DNA from: Aquatica leii
Lineage: Eukaryota > Arthropoda > Insecta > Coleoptera > Lampyridae
Direction: 5' to 3'
DNA: 64,000 nt
Assembly: GCA_035610365.1 (NCBI GenBank)
Contig: CM069439.1
Location: 22,891,533 to 22,955,532, forward strand
Position 1 is the stretch's first letter; the number at the start of each line of letters is the position of its first letter. Positions 1 to 12,564 of this stretch are shown piece by piece. A program made the position numbers and the translations under genes. The notes beneath the pieces are model-generated. The model did not search any database and had not been told where the DNA came from. It saw only the letters and a list, made by a program, of their open reading frames with translations.

Positions 1-3000
1 ATTACGTTTTATAATTTTCAACTGTGATTTTATATTGTATTTAATTTTACAATACGTACGTTTTTAGAACTTAGTTAAATATCGTTTAGAATTTTTTGCT
101 GTATAAACACTTTTATATCTATGAATGTTAGCAAATTTACGTCGACATTTAAGTAGTTACTTTTTTTTACTTTTTTAAAATTTAGACATATTTTTAAGTA
201 CTAAAAGCGCTTAGTTTTGTCACTAAGTTGACAAATTTCTATTCAATAATTGTATTTATGTATTAAATGTTCTACACTTACTGTTTTATAGATGTTTTTA
301 ATCAATCTCAAATTGCAAAAAAAATTCTTGTATATTTAGTTGTCGATTTTGTTTTATAATTTTATATATTATATATTACGAAACATAAAATTAAAAAGAA
401 ATTTTATTAATTCGTGTACGATGTTGCATTATATTTATGTTAATAAAAGAAATTTTTCATTCCATCATTGTTATTTTACCCTGTTTCATGTTGTAAGCAT
501 TTTTTGAAAGGCAGATCGGGTTCAATTGGATTAAGAAAATATGTTTAGGAATTTTTAATTACTGAAAGTTACCTATATAAGAAGCTGAAATAGAAATCAA
601 ATTAATTACGTCCTGGAAGCTGCACCGGCTAAATAAAAAATAACAGTTTCAGATTGTTACTTTTTTACTACGTACCACTACTCTAAAGTTATTACGCCTA
701 TCAATGCTGAGTCATCGCTTCCCTCAAAGCTGGACCAGGCACAGCATAATTTTGCTTAGAAAAACTCAACATCAAAATGTTTTAATTCTTACGTTTATTA
801 GCCCTACTAAACAAAAATACTTCTAGGAGAGGTTTTAAAGTGAATGAATCAATGATTTTAATATAAATATTACTACCTCGTTACTATGCATTTGCGAAAT
901 AAATCGACAATGATAATAATGAATCGCAAAAAAGCAACATATGAGCACAAAAACTTACCCAACCGACAATTGTTCGTCAACTGTAGTGACTTCCACTGCT
1001 CTCTTTTATCTGATTTAAGAACAAAAATATGCGTAGTATATATATATAATTTTATTAATTCGTGTAAGATGTTGCATTATATTTATCTTAATAAAAGAAA
1101 TTTTTCATTCCTTCATTGTTATTTTACATTGTTTCATGTTGTAAGCATTTTCTGAAAGGCAGATCTGGTTCAATTGGATTAAGAAAATATGTTTAACCTT
1201 GCATTTACTTGGTTTTTAAACTAGGAATTTTTAATTACTGAAATTTACCTATATAAGAAGCTGAAATAGAAACAAAATTAATTACGTCCTGGAAGCTGCA
1301 CCGGCTAAATAAAAAATGCACAGTTTGAGACTGTTACTTTTTTACTACCTACCACTACTCTAAATTTATTACCCGTATCAATGCTGAGTCATCGCTTCTC
1401 TCAAAGCTGGACCAGCCACAGCATAATTTTGCTTAGAAAAATTATGTTTACATTAAAATGTTTTAATTTTTACATTTACTAGCCCCACTAATCAAAAATA
1501 CTTCTAGGAGAGGTTTTAAAACGTCGCCAATGAGCCGTGCTGCGTAACATTATCCGAGCGTTAGGTTTGATCCGGCTACAATTAACAGCACATTGGTTAA
1601 GTTGATGTAATCTAACTGAGCTACCAACGGTGTATCAAGAGTTGACTCGGCTTTGTGACACAATACGTACAGATCACTGGAAAAAACACTAATTAGCAAA
1701 ACACAACTTCTAACAAAAATATATTTGTTTCAAACAAGAAAGAATAGGCGTTAAAATCAACAATGAAAGAAGTAGACCAATAACAGTTATAGATTCGTCA
1801 AGTAATAACACAACTATAATATCGATGTAGACCCTTTCGTTCAGACATCACACCATACATCTAATAATATTCAATTGCTAACAATTGTTATAAGTGAATG
1901 ATTTTAATTTAAATATAAATATTACCACGTAGTCTACTATGACTCGCGAAACAAATCGACAATGATAATAATGAATCGCAAAATAAAGTAACATGTGAGC
2001 ACAAAAACTTAACCAACCGACAATTCTTCGTCAACTGTAGTGACTTCCACTGCTTTCTTTTATCTGATTTAAGAACGAAAATATGCGTGGTATATAAGCT
2101 TATGTTAATGTTATTTTGCTTGCGTTCAAAAGATTGAAAAAACTTGACGGATGTCACGTCAACGTATTCACCGACAATACATAAGGTTTACCACTATAGC
2201 TTATTCACGGTTATAAATTGCAAAAAAAATTTTTGTATATTTAGTTGTCGATTTTGTTTTATAATTATATATTACGAAACATACAATTAAAAAAAAATTT
2301 TATTAATTCGTGTACGATGTTGCATTATATTTATGTTAATAGAAGAAATTTTTCATTCCTTCATTGTTATTTTACCCCGTTTCATGTTGTAAGCATTTTT
2401 TGAAAGGCACATCTGGTTCAATTGGATTAAGAAAATATGTTTAGGAATTTTTAATTACTGAAAGTTACCTATATAGGAAGCTGAAATAGAAACCAAATTA
2501 ATTACGTCCTGGAAGCTGCACTGGCTAAATGAAAAATGCAAAGTTTGAGATTGTTACTTTTTTACTACCTACCACTACTCTAAATTTATTACTTCTATCG
2601 ATGCTGAGTCATCGCTTCCCTCAAAACTGGACCAGCCATAGCATAATTTTGTTTAGAAAAACTCGAGATCAAAATGTTTTAATTCTTACGTTTATTAGCC
2701 CTACTAAACAAAAATACTTCTAAGAGAGGTGTTAAAGTGATTGAATCAATGATTTTAATATACTTATTACTACCTCGTTACTATGCATTTGCGAAATAAA
2801 TCGACAATGATAATAATGAATCGCAAAAAAGCAACATATGAGCACAAAAACTTACCCAACCGACAATTCTTTGTTAACTGTATTGACTTCCACTGCTTTC
2901 TTTTATCTCATTTAAAAACTAAAATATGCGTGGTATATAAGCTTATGTTAATGTTATTTTGCCTGCGTTCAAATGATCGAAGAAACTTGACAGATGCCAC

Positions 3001-6000
3001 GTCAACGTATTCACCGACAATACATAAAGTTTACCGCCGTTATAGCGTATTCATGGTTATAAATTGCAAAAAAATTCTTGTATATTTAGTTGTCGATTTT
3101 GTTTTGTAATTTTATATATTACAAAACATAAAATTAAAAAGAAATTTTATTAATTCGTCTACGAGTTTGCATTATATTTATGTTAATAAAAGAAATTCTT
3201 CATTCCTTCATTGTTATTTTACCCCGTTTCATGTTGTAAGCATTTTCTGAAAGGCAGATCTGGTTCAATTGTATTAAGAAAATATGTTTAACCTTGCATT
3301 TACTTGGTTTTTTAACTAAGAATTTTTAATTACTAAAAGTTAACTATATAAGAAGCTGAAATCGAAACCAAATTAATTACGTCCTGGAAGCTGCACCGGC
3401 TAAATGAAAAATGCAGTTTGAGACTTACTTTTTTACTACCTACCACTACTCTAAATTTGCTACCAACGGTGTATCAAGACTTGACTCGGCTTTTTGACAC
3501 AATACGTACAGATCACTGGAAAAAAAACTAATTAGCAAAACACAACTTCTAACAAAAATATATTTATTTGAAACAAGAAAGAATAGGCGTTAAAATCAAC
3601 ACTGAAAGAAGTAGACCAATAACAGTTATAGATTCGTCAAGTAATATAATAATATCACAGCTATAATATCGATGTATACCCTTTCGTTCAGACATCACAC
3701 CATACATCTAATAATATTCAATTGCTAACAAATGTTATAAGTGAATGATTTTAATTTAAATATAAATATTACCACGTAGTCTACTATGACTCGCGAAACA
3801 AATCGACAATGATAATAATGAATCGCAAAAAAAGTAACATGTGGGCACAAAAACTTACCCAACCGACAATTCTTCCTCAACTGTAGTGACTTCCACTGCT
3901 TTCTTTTATCTGATTTAAGAACTAAAATATGCATGGTATATAAGCTTATGTTAATGTTATTTTGCTTGCGTTTAAAAGATTGAAAAAACTTGACGGATGT
4001 CACGTCAACGTATTCACCGACAATACATAAGGTTTACCACTATAGCTTATTCACGGTTATAAATTGCAAAAAAATTTTTTGTATATTTAGTTGTCGATTT
4101 TGTTTTATAATTATATATTACGAAACATACAATTAAAAAGAAATTTTATTAATTCGTGTACGATGTTGCATTATATTTATGTTAATAAAAGAAATTTTTC
4201 ATTCCATCATTGTTATTTTACCCCGTTTCATGTTGTAAGCATTTTCTGAAAGGCAGATCGGGTTCAATTGGATTAAGAAAATATGTTTAGGAATTTTTAA
4301 TTACTGAAAGTTACCTATATAAGAAGCTGAAATAGAAACCAAATTAATTACGTCTTGGAAGCTGCACCGGCTAGATGAAAAATGCACTGTTTGAGATTAT
4401 TACTATTTTACTACCTACCACTATAAATTTATTACTTCTATCGATGCTGAGTCATCGCTTTCCTCAAAACTCGACCTGCCATAGCATAATTTTGCTTAGA
4501 AAAACTCGACTTAAAAATGCTTTAATTCTTACGTTTATTAGCCCTACTAAACAAAAATACTTCTAAGAGAGGTTTTAAAGTGAATGAATCAATGATTTTA
4601 ATATAAGTATTACTACCTCCTTACTATGCATTTGCGAAATAAATCGACAATGATAATAATGAATCACAAAAAAACAACATGAGCACAAAAACTTACCCAA
4701 CCGACAATTGTTCGTTAACTGTAGTGACTTCCACTGCTCTCTTTTATCTGATTTAAGAACGAAAATATGCGTGGTATATAAGCTTACGGATGTCACGTCA
4801 ACATATTCACCGACAATACCTAAGGTTTACCGCCGTTATAGCTTATTCATGGCTATAAACTGCAAAAAAATTCTTGTATATTTAGTTGTCGATTTTGTTT
4901 TGTAATTTTATATATTACAAAACATAAAATTCAAAAGAAATTTTATTATGTTCGTCTACGAGTTTGCATTATATTTATGTTAATAAAAGAAATTCTTCAT
5001 TCCTTCATTGTTATTTTAACCCGTTTCATGTTGTAAGCATTTTCTGAATGGCAGATCTGGTTCAATTGGATTAAGAAAATATGTTTAGGAATTTTTAATT
5101 ACTGAAAGTTACCTATATAAGAAGCTGAAATAGAAACTAAATTAATTACGTCTTGGAAGCTGCACCGGCTAGATGAATAATGCACTGTTTGAGATTATTA
5201 CTATTTTACTACCTACCACTATAAATTTATTATTTCTATCGATGTTGAGTCATCGCTTTCCTCAAAACTCGACCTGCCATAGCATAATTTTGCTTAGAAA
5301 AGCTCGACATCAAAATGTTTTAATTCTTACGTTTATTAGCCCTACTAAACTAAAATACTTCTAGGAGAGGTTTTAAAGTGAATGAATCAATGATTTTAAT
5401 ATAAGTATTACTACCTCCTTACTATGCATTTGCGAAATAAATCGACAATGATAATAATGAATCGCAAAAAAAAACAACATATGAGCACAAAAACTTACCC
5501 AACCGACAATTGTTCGTTAACTGTAGTGACTTCCACTGCTCTCTTTTATCTGATTTAAGAACCTAGGAGAGGTTTTAAAGTGAATGAATCAATGATTTTA
5601 ATATAAGTATTACTACCTCCTTACTATGAATTTGCGAAATAAATCGACAATGATAATAATGAATCGCAAAAAAGCAACATATGAGCACAAAAACTTACCC
5701 AACTGACAATTGACCATATTCAAGCGTTTTTTTGGACTTCAGGTTTAACATTTTTGGGTTGGTAAAACTGATGAATTTTAAATCGCCCTCAAAAAATAAA
5801 AACTTTTATTGGTTGTCAACAACGACCTCTCTGATTGATGGGTCATAATGAATTCCAGTGATTTGTCAAATCGGGTTGGTTCAATTAGACTAAGAAAATA
5901 TGTTTAATCTTGCATGTATTTGGTTTTTAAACTAGGAATTTTTAGTTACTGAAAGTTACCTATATGAAAAGCTTATATAGAAACCAAATTAATTACGTTC

Positions 6001-7190
6001 TGGAAGCTGCACCGCCTAAACAAAAAATGCACAGTTTGAGACCGGCTAAATAAAAAATAACAGTTTCAGATTGTTACTTTTTTATTACCTACCACTACTC
6101 TAAATTTGTTACCCCTACCAATGCTGAGTCGTCGCTTCCCTAAAAGCTGGACCAGCCACAGCATAATTTTGCTTAGAAAAATTCTGTTTACATTAAAATG
6201 TTTTAATTTTTACATTTATTAGCCTCACTAAACAAAAATACTTCTAGGAGAGGTTTTAAAACGTCGCCAATGAGCCGCGCAGCGATACATTAACAGTTTA
6301 ATAACCTCTCAAAAACGATCTATGTCCGTCAATAAAAGTTACATATTTGATCAAATTTGAAACGTTTCAGAACTTTCCGAGAACGTTTCATATTTGCATT
6401 ACAATATTTCTTAAAAGTTGTGTGAATTACATTGCTGTCTTAGACAACGAATACATTTTATCCGAGCGTTAGGTTTGATCGGGCTACAATTGACACGACA
6501 ATGGTTAAGTTGATGTAATCTAACTGAGCTACCAACGGTGTATCAAGACTTGACTCGGCTTTTTGACACAATACGTACAGATCTCTGGAAAAAAACTAAT
6601 TAGCAAAACACAACTTCTAACAAAAATATATTTATTTGAAACAAGAAAGAATAGGCGTTAAAATCAACAGTGAAAGAAGTAGACCAATAACAGTTATAGA
6701 TTCGTCAAGTAATATAGTAATATCACAGCTATAATATCGATGTAGATTCTTTCGTTCAGACATCACAGCATACATCTAATATTTTTCAATTAATAACAAA
6801 TGTTATAAGTGAATAATTTTAATTTAAATATAAATATTACTACCTAGTCTACTATGCACTCGCAAAATAAATCGACAATAATAATAATGAATCGCAAAAA
6901 AGTAACATATGAGCACAAAAACTTACCCAACCGACAATTCTTCGGCAACTGTAGTGACTTTCACTGCTCTTTTTTATCTGATTTAAGAACGAAAATATGC
7001 GTGGTATATAAGCTTATGTTAATTTTATTTTGTCTGCGTTCAAATGATCGAAGAAACTTGACGGATGTCAGGTCAACGTATTCACCGACAATACATAAGG
7101 TTTACCGCCGTTATAGCTTATTCACAGTTATAGATGATAAACTAAATTTACAAACAGTAGCGGCGTATAAACAGTGCAAACATTAATTTT
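1..7190. repeat. Complex tandem/segmental repeat array (about 0.9-kb and 1.85-kb units)
   Basis: The whole left end is built from two alternating modules. Module A (about 0.9 kb) carries a block with acttctaggagaggtttt followed by an AT-rich stretch. Junctions of this block lie near 820, 1500, 2718, 4559, 5357, 5562 and 6240. Module B (starting gagcgttaggtttgatc) appears near 1555 and 6465, with a 5'-shortened copy near 3465. Corresponding positions recur at offsets of about 1846-1897 bp (for example 2529 and 4375, or 886 and 2783), so the higher-order unit is about 1.85 kb. Short open frames in the array simply repeat with the unit and have many stops; I see no conserved protein. The copy near 5530-5715 is truncated and joined to unrelated sequence (5715-5880). 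I cannot name the family; a satellite-like segmental array or a tandemly amplified non-autonomous element are both possible. Confidence 0.8.
6291..6450. mobile_element. Small (160 bp) insertion with 6-bp target duplication in a repeat copy
   Basis: Compared with the homologous stretch near 1540-1560, this copy is interrupted by about 160 bp. The insert is bounded on both sides by atacat (6285-6290 and 6451-6456), consistent with a target-site duplication. The insert contains the self-complementary word aacgtttc and its variants. Related gaacgtttc/cgaacgtt words occur at 27715-27800 in a HAT1 intron, so a small dispersed non-autonomous element is plausible. No coding capacity. Confidence 0.55.
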
Positions 7191-7894
7191 AATTTAAAAT
7201 TAATATTTTTAAAAAATACAAAACAACGACATGTAACAAGCAAAAAATCAACGCAGTTCCATAGACCATAGCGAAAATTAAGAAAAGAGGAAGAGATATA
7301 GAAAAGAGAGAAGTTCAGGCTACGGTCAAGGACAACGCCCTAAAATTACATAAAACTCCAGTCTACAAATATAAATCCTACTTTGAATATCAATCCCAAG
7401 AAACCCACTAGGAAAGGACAAAGGTATTATAAGGAAATGGGAAGGTACTCAAAACCACAAGACTAAGAAAAAAAGGAATCTTATCACAGCCTAAGGTTTC
7501 CTCGTTCATCTGCGGGACAAAAGCGCACGTCACCGCAACCACTACTCGCATGACCACACTTCTTCTCACCCAGAAAGGAATCTGATCTACACCCAGAAGA
7601 AACATGACCCAGGAAATCCTCTACCCTGAAAATAGATAAAAGAGAAAGAAAAGAAGCGTCCCAAAATTTTGTCCTAAATCCAAAATCAAAAGCACTACAG
7701 TCTGCTGTCGTTACGGCTCCCGAAAAGTGTTATACCTGGTCTAAAGCTTGAGGCTACCGGGTCGAAGACAACCAACTTTCCTAGGCGCGTAGCTGCCAAG
7801 AAAAAACAGTACGATGTTCTTGTACGCCTCGACTACCTCTCCCTAGATAGCCGACACCGAGTGACCTACTCTACTGCCTAACCAACCGCTTAAA
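7191..7894. other. Old, probably LTR-type element, left of the LINE; left direct repeat
   Basis: No supported gene. The stretch is purine-rich on + with scattered stops in all frames. A 64-bp sequence beginning cctggtctaaagcttg at 7735-7798 recurs at 12501-12564 with few differences, in the same orientation. The two copies bracket the LINE and the 11.4-12.5 kb remnant, so they may be parts of terminal repeats of an older element into which the LINE jumped. Confidence 0.45.
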
Positions 7895-7913
7895 AATATA
7901 TTTAAAAAAGAAG

Positions 7914-8184
7914 TCAAATGAAGAATGGAAAAGGAAAGTTGAAGAAATGGGAGAAAAGTATAGAAAGTTGGAGGCCAGATTGGAGAAGATAGAAAGATGG
8001 TATGGAAGTGAAAGATGGAAAGAAGGAGCAAAAGGAACAAGTGGAAAATTGGATAAAGAAGGATTTAAATATTGAGAAAACAGTGGTAGAAACTAGAAAG
8101 TTAGCAGAGCGTGTAATGTTAGTAAGGATGGGTACATTTGAGGATAAGTTTGGAAGTGTGTATGGAAGCAAAAAAGAAGGTTAA
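7914..8184 (+). pseudogene. LINE ORF1 remnant (coiled-coil, frameshifted)
   Basis: Two overlapping frames are rich in Lys, Glu and Trp. The first (from 7914) reads a heptad-like segment containing EEMGEKYRKLEARLEKIERW and ends near 8073. The second (8002-8184) continues with similar composition. Such Glu/Lys-rich coiled coils are usual before the endonuclease ORF in insect LINEs. No zinc knuckle is visible here, and the start is lost because the element is truncated at its 5' end. Assignment rests on composition and position only. Confidence 0.5.
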
Positions 8185-8445
8185 GAGGTACGAGCATTTA
8201 TTTAGACGATGACATGACGAGAAGGGAAATAGATATACAAAAGAAGATAAAATATGGGGCGAGTAAGATGAAGGGAGAGGGGAAAAGGGTTAAAATAGGA
8301 TTTTTGAAAGTGTAGGTGGAAGGTGAAGAAAGATTTTGGGATGAGGAGAGGGAACTCTAGTGAAGAAGCGGGCAGAAAACTAAGAGTTGAGGGACGGAAG
8401 GATGGGTAAAAAAATGCTGGATTAGCAAGTTTTAAGGAAAAAGAG

Positions 8446-11136
8446 ATGGAAAAGCAGAATCAAATGAAATTGTTTTGGAATGTGGCAGGCATAAAAAATA
8501 AGGGAGAGGATTTCTGGAGATACGTAGAGGGCTTTGATATGATGGGAATGTCGAAAACGTGGTTGGAGGAAAAAGACTGGAAAGTATGGAAGAAAAAATT
8601 GGAAGGTGGAATTTGCAACTAGAAGAGAAAGTAAAGGTAGAGCAAGGGAGGGGGAATCGGTGATTGATTGTGATGCTGAGTGGTCTCTCCACTCAGCATC
8701 ACAATCAATCACCGATGTGGGAGGACATAGAAAGTTTTAAAGTGGGGGATGAAGAGGAATCGGATCATCAGCCACTGGAAGTGATTTTAAAACGAAAGGA
8801 GCAAGGAATTAAAGAGGAACAGAAGGGACGGGGAGTAAAAAATGTGTGGACTGAGGAAAGCTTAGAAAAATATAAGATGAAGTTGGAGCAAGTGATTTGG
8901 GGAGATGTAGGGGGGGAAGAAGGACTAAAGGAGTTGACTGCAGAAATGGAGAAGGCAGTAGAAAAAAAAAGGTTTGAGAGAAAACAAGGAAAAAAGAGGA
9001 ACGAAAATAGGTAGTGGAATAGAGAATCTAAAGCGAGGCAAAAACAGACATGAGAAATGCTAGAAGAAGATGGAAGAAAGGTAGAATAGATGTGCAGAAG
9101 TATAAGGAGAAGAAAGTTAAGTTTAAAAATGTATGTTCAAAGAGAAAGGTGTCGTATAAAGAAGAAATGGAGAAACAAGTAAAGGAAATAAAGAAAGAAG
9201 GAGAAGTGTGGGAATTTCTAAACAAGGAGAGAAGAAGAGATAAGCGGAGAGGAGGTTTAACGGATATAAAGGTGTGGCTGGGTTATTGTATGGAGCGTTT
9301 GGAGGGAACAATAGAAGGACCAGGGCAGGTGATATTGCAAGGGGTAAATACAATACAGGAGGGGTGGGAGATAACGAAAGAGGAAATGGAGAAAGCAATA
9401 AATAGACTAAAATTAAGGAAGACGGCAAGAACGGACGGTACGCAATGAGAACAATGGAAATATGTAGGGGAGAGAGTGAGACGAAATATAAGGAAAATTT
9501 TTAATACAATATGGAAAGGAGAGGAATTGCCAGGGAGTTGGAAAGAAAGTTTAATTTTGCCGGTTTATAAAGAAGGGGATAGGAAGGAGGTAAAGAATTA
9601 TAGAGGGATTAGTGTCACTAATGTAAGTTATAAATTGTATGCCATGATTATACAAAGAAGGTTGGAAAAGGAAGTGGAAGAAAAAAGGCTATTACCAGAT
9701 TGGCAGGAAGGATTTAGAGTGGGAAGAAGGGCAATAGTCAATGTTTATATATTAAAACAGTTAGTGAATGGAGAGCTGGATAAGAAAAGGGGTAAGGTAT
9801 ACGCGTTCTTTATGGACATAGAAGCTGCGTTTGATAATGTGAATAGGGATAAGCTATGGAGGGTGTTAAGGAAAAAGGGAATAGAGGAACAACTAGTGAG
9901 GAAACTGGAAGAGATATATAAAGAGACTAAGAATAGGGTAAAAATAGGGGATAGTGTTAGTGAAGTGTTTTGTCTTCTTATCCCTATTTTATTTGCACTG
10001 TATATAGGGGACATAGAAGAAGTGTTGAAGAGAGGTCAGTGTGGTGGGGTTGTCATGGAGGGAGGGATTAAAGTGTGGGTGTTGGCATATGCAGACGATA
10101 TGGTCATGGTGGCAAAAAGTGAGTTGAAGATGAAAGGTATGATAAATACGATAAAGAGGTATCTGGAAAGGAAAGACTTGGGTTTAAATGTGAGAAAGTC
10201 TAAGATGGTAGTTTTTCAAAAAGGGAGAGGAGGGAAGAAAAAAGAGGAGTTAAGTTGGGGAGAACAGAGGATAGAGACAGTGAATGAAGTGACATATTTG
10301 GGATGTAGGCTAAGGTATGATAATAAAGATGATGCGCACATAAGGGAGTTAGCAAAGAAGGGTAACAGGGTATTAGGGCAGGTATGGAGTTTAGGGGAAA
10401 GAGTATTTGGGAAGGAGATCGAAAAGAGAAGATGGCTGTTTGAAAAATTGATTAAAAGTGTGATGATGTACGGGGTGGAGATATGGGGTTGGAAAGAGTG
10501 GAACCTATTGGAAAAGGTACAAATAAAATATTGGAAATGGATACTAGGTTTAGACAGGGAGACGCCAGGGTACATAATAGAGGAGGAGGGGAAGTTAAAG
10601 AAGATTAGAATAGAAGCAGGGAAAAGGGCGATGGGTTATGAAGAGAAAATGAAGGAAAGGAGAGAATGTAAAATTTTGCATTTACGGTAAAGGATAGTAA
10701 AAACATATATGGGCAGGAAGAAAGAAAACTGTACTATCAACGAGGAGGTTTCGCAAGAGAAGATGTGGAAAGAAGGAGAGAGGAAGGGAGGTTAAATACG
10801 GGGGAGATAGTAAGAAGAGATAAAGATTTGCAGGTGCAAGAGAGGGAAGGAAAGATAAGGGAAGGAAAGTATAATGTAAGGTATGGGAATATAGTGTCCA
10901 GGAGGGTTCCTAAGTATCTGATGGGGAGGAGAAACTTAGGAGAAAAACGACTAATAGCCAGGTTTAGATGCGGAAATGAAGAGAACTTAAATAAGTATTG
11001 GAAGGAGGATGTAATGAAGAGATGTAGATTATGTGGGGAGGGATGGGAGGACATAGAGCACATGAGTGAGGAGTGTGGCGAGCTAAGGGAAAAAATGAGG
11101 GGGAGGAAGGCTTTGCTTAGGGAGGTATTGGATTGA
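8446..11136 (+). pseudogene. LINE ORF2 (endonuclease-reverse transcriptase), broken
   Basis: Frame pieces in order: 8446-8622, endonuclease N-terminus with WNVAGIKNK and SKTWLEE, the usual N-terminal motif and active-site Glu region. 8664-9014, endonuclease C-terminus with SDHQPL (catalytic His). 9050-9448, linker. 9476-10690, reverse transcriptase with the block around YRGISV, the catalytic Asp in FFMDIEAAFD and the catalytic pair in YADDMVMV, followed by the thumb with TYLGCRL. 10765-11136, C-terminal CRLC...H...C knuckle. Stops separate the pieces. Most of the central endonuclease is missing, replaced by a perfect hairpin. The RT block that normally contains the RQGCPLSP-type motif is shortened: VFC runs straight into LLIPILF. 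It therefore cannot be an active copy. Neighbouring genes are unrelated; it sits inside an older element. Confidence 0.9.
8657..8715. repeat. Perfect 27-bp inverted repeat with 5-base loop in the LINE endonuclease
   Basis: The left arm 8657-8683 and right arm 8689-8715 are exact reverse complements, separated by tctct. The left arm encodes the start of the endonuclease block (SVID), and coding resumes right after the right arm with VWEDIESF. The right arm is therefore an inverted copy of the left, placed at a deletion. Confidence 0.9.
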
Positions 11137-11372
11137 ATGAAAGCAGTAAAGGAAAGAAGGATAAGAGGGGAGGGTTAGATCTAAAGTATTAGAATAGTAA
11201 GATGGTGATGGGAAGATTTTAGGGGAGAAAGTTTTTGTTTTTAGTTTTTTAAATTTCTGTACAAATTATATTATTATCTAAGAGAAAGATGTAACGTAAC
11301 CCATTGTAAAGCCGAATGGCCAAACAATTAACAATAAATAATAATAATAATAATAATATATTTAAAAAAGAA

Positions 11373-12500
11373 AAAAAAGAGAAGAGAAAAAGGTATCAGT
11401 TTGACATAGAACGAATGCGTACCAATTGCTGTCCCAAATTGGAAAGTTTCTTCTAAGACAAGACCCCAAAAGAAAAAAAAATACAAAACTAAAGTGAGAG
11501 TCCTAGTAGTCAGTTCCCAATCTTAAAATGGTCGATTAAGCGGATGTAACTATATACAAATAAAAAAGTATTGGTTTAGTACAGCAAAATGGAAAGAACA
11601 ATTGGGTAGCATCCAAGCTACAGCTACCAAGATATCAACGTCGTAGTCAAAAATTAGAACCACCAAGACCAAAAAACACGAACCAGACGAATGGCGAAAG
11701 TCGAAAGCCCCAAAAAGTGAAGCACTTATGACGCTTGCGATGATGGAAAAGAAGAAAACGGTTAGAAGGAGACAGCAAAGCACAGTTAGAAGCGATTGAA
11801 GAAGAATCTAAAGAGACACCACGAATCCTAATGTAGATGTCTAGAAGGTTGTAGTAACGCGAGTGCTAGAAAGCTTTGTCGTACTTGGCAATGCGTAATG
11901 TGACATAATAAGATCGCTTTGTTGTTACTTCGAACACAAAGAACAGTAGCGTATAAACGCAGCAACCTTTGGTCTTATATGCGGCCAGTAGATGTAACAG
12001 CGAAGAGTTTCCAAGGAGCGCCTAACACTGCGGTGATCACGATCAGATAAAGTGTGATGATCCTGAATAGATTATTTGCCCAGATCCGATGGTACAGCTA
12101 ATTTCTAAACGCAAAGATCAGAAGAAGAAGCACGCACACGTTTACGCAAAAGACCTTTCACAATACACCAGCTAGAGAAACGACGAGGAGAAGCAGTAAC
12201 TTTAGATATCACACCTAAATACCAAGGATTAGTAGTAGGTCCGATTATCTTAAAAACTGTAAAGAAATTAGAAGGAAGAGAACGAACAGCAAGTATTCGA
12301 AGTAGGGGTAGATACAGAAGAAGAAATTGTAGAAGCCTAAGAGAGCAAGTAACAGGATTAGCAGAAAAAACGAAAGTAGAAGTTTTACTAGCAAAGGATA
12401 CAGATGATTCCTAAACTGTGTCACTAATCTCTGATGTAGAAACGTGAAAAAAATTACGAGAGTTGATGTTCGACTCCAAATGTTTGCCTAACGCATTATC
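11373..12500 (-). other. Old LTR-type element remnant, probably on the minus strand
   Basis: No intact gene. Several blocks match, in inverted orientation, the interior of the LTR element at 29.8-32.4 kb. For example taagcggatgtaactatata at 11537-11556 is the reverse complement of 31669-31688, and the word around aattgggtagcat near 11602 matches near 31572. The order of shared blocks is preserved, so this looks like a decayed minus-strand copy of the same family, split from its left part by the LINE. The stretch 12170-12480 has no recognisable coding motif. Confidence 0.5.
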
Positions 12501-12564
12501 CCTGGTCTAGAGCTTATGGCTACCGGGTCGAAGACAACCAACCTTTCCAGACGCGTAGCCGCCA
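12501..12564. repeat. Right copy of the 64-bp direct repeat
   Basis: Near-identical to 7735-7798, same orientation (core ggctaccgggtcgaagacaa). Together they bracket the LINE-interrupted remnant. Confidence 0.75.

Larger units (their letters stand above)
7913..11354 (+). mobile_element. Non-LTR retrotransposon (LINE), degenerate, with 18-bp target duplication
   Basis: The 18-base word aatatatttaaaaaagaa lies immediately before (7895-7912) and after (11355-11372) this segment, which is a typical target-primed reverse-transcription duplication. Inside, in order on +, are a lysine/glutamate-rich coiled-coil-like ORF1 remnant, an apurinic-type endonuclease start, the endonuclease end with a DHQPL motif, a reverse transcriptase with YADD, and a C-terminal Cys/His knuckle. 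The 3' end is a run of taa/ata units (about 11330-11354) rather than poly(A), as in I-type and related insect LINEs. At 3.44 kb it is shorter than a full element and lacks an intact 5' end. Clade assignment is uncertain. Confidence 0.9.

Noticed and set aside
886-7186. Series of 60-110-codon frames beginning MHLRNKSTMIIMNRKK or MTSVKFF
   Set aside because: They recur with the repeat unit on both strands, vary in length between copies and show no conserved domain. They are open by chance inside the repeat.
9028-10575. Long minus-strand frames rich in Ser/Leu/Phe across the LINE
   Set aside because: They are the antisense of the purine-rich LINE coding strand, which lacks stops in the opposite frame by composition.
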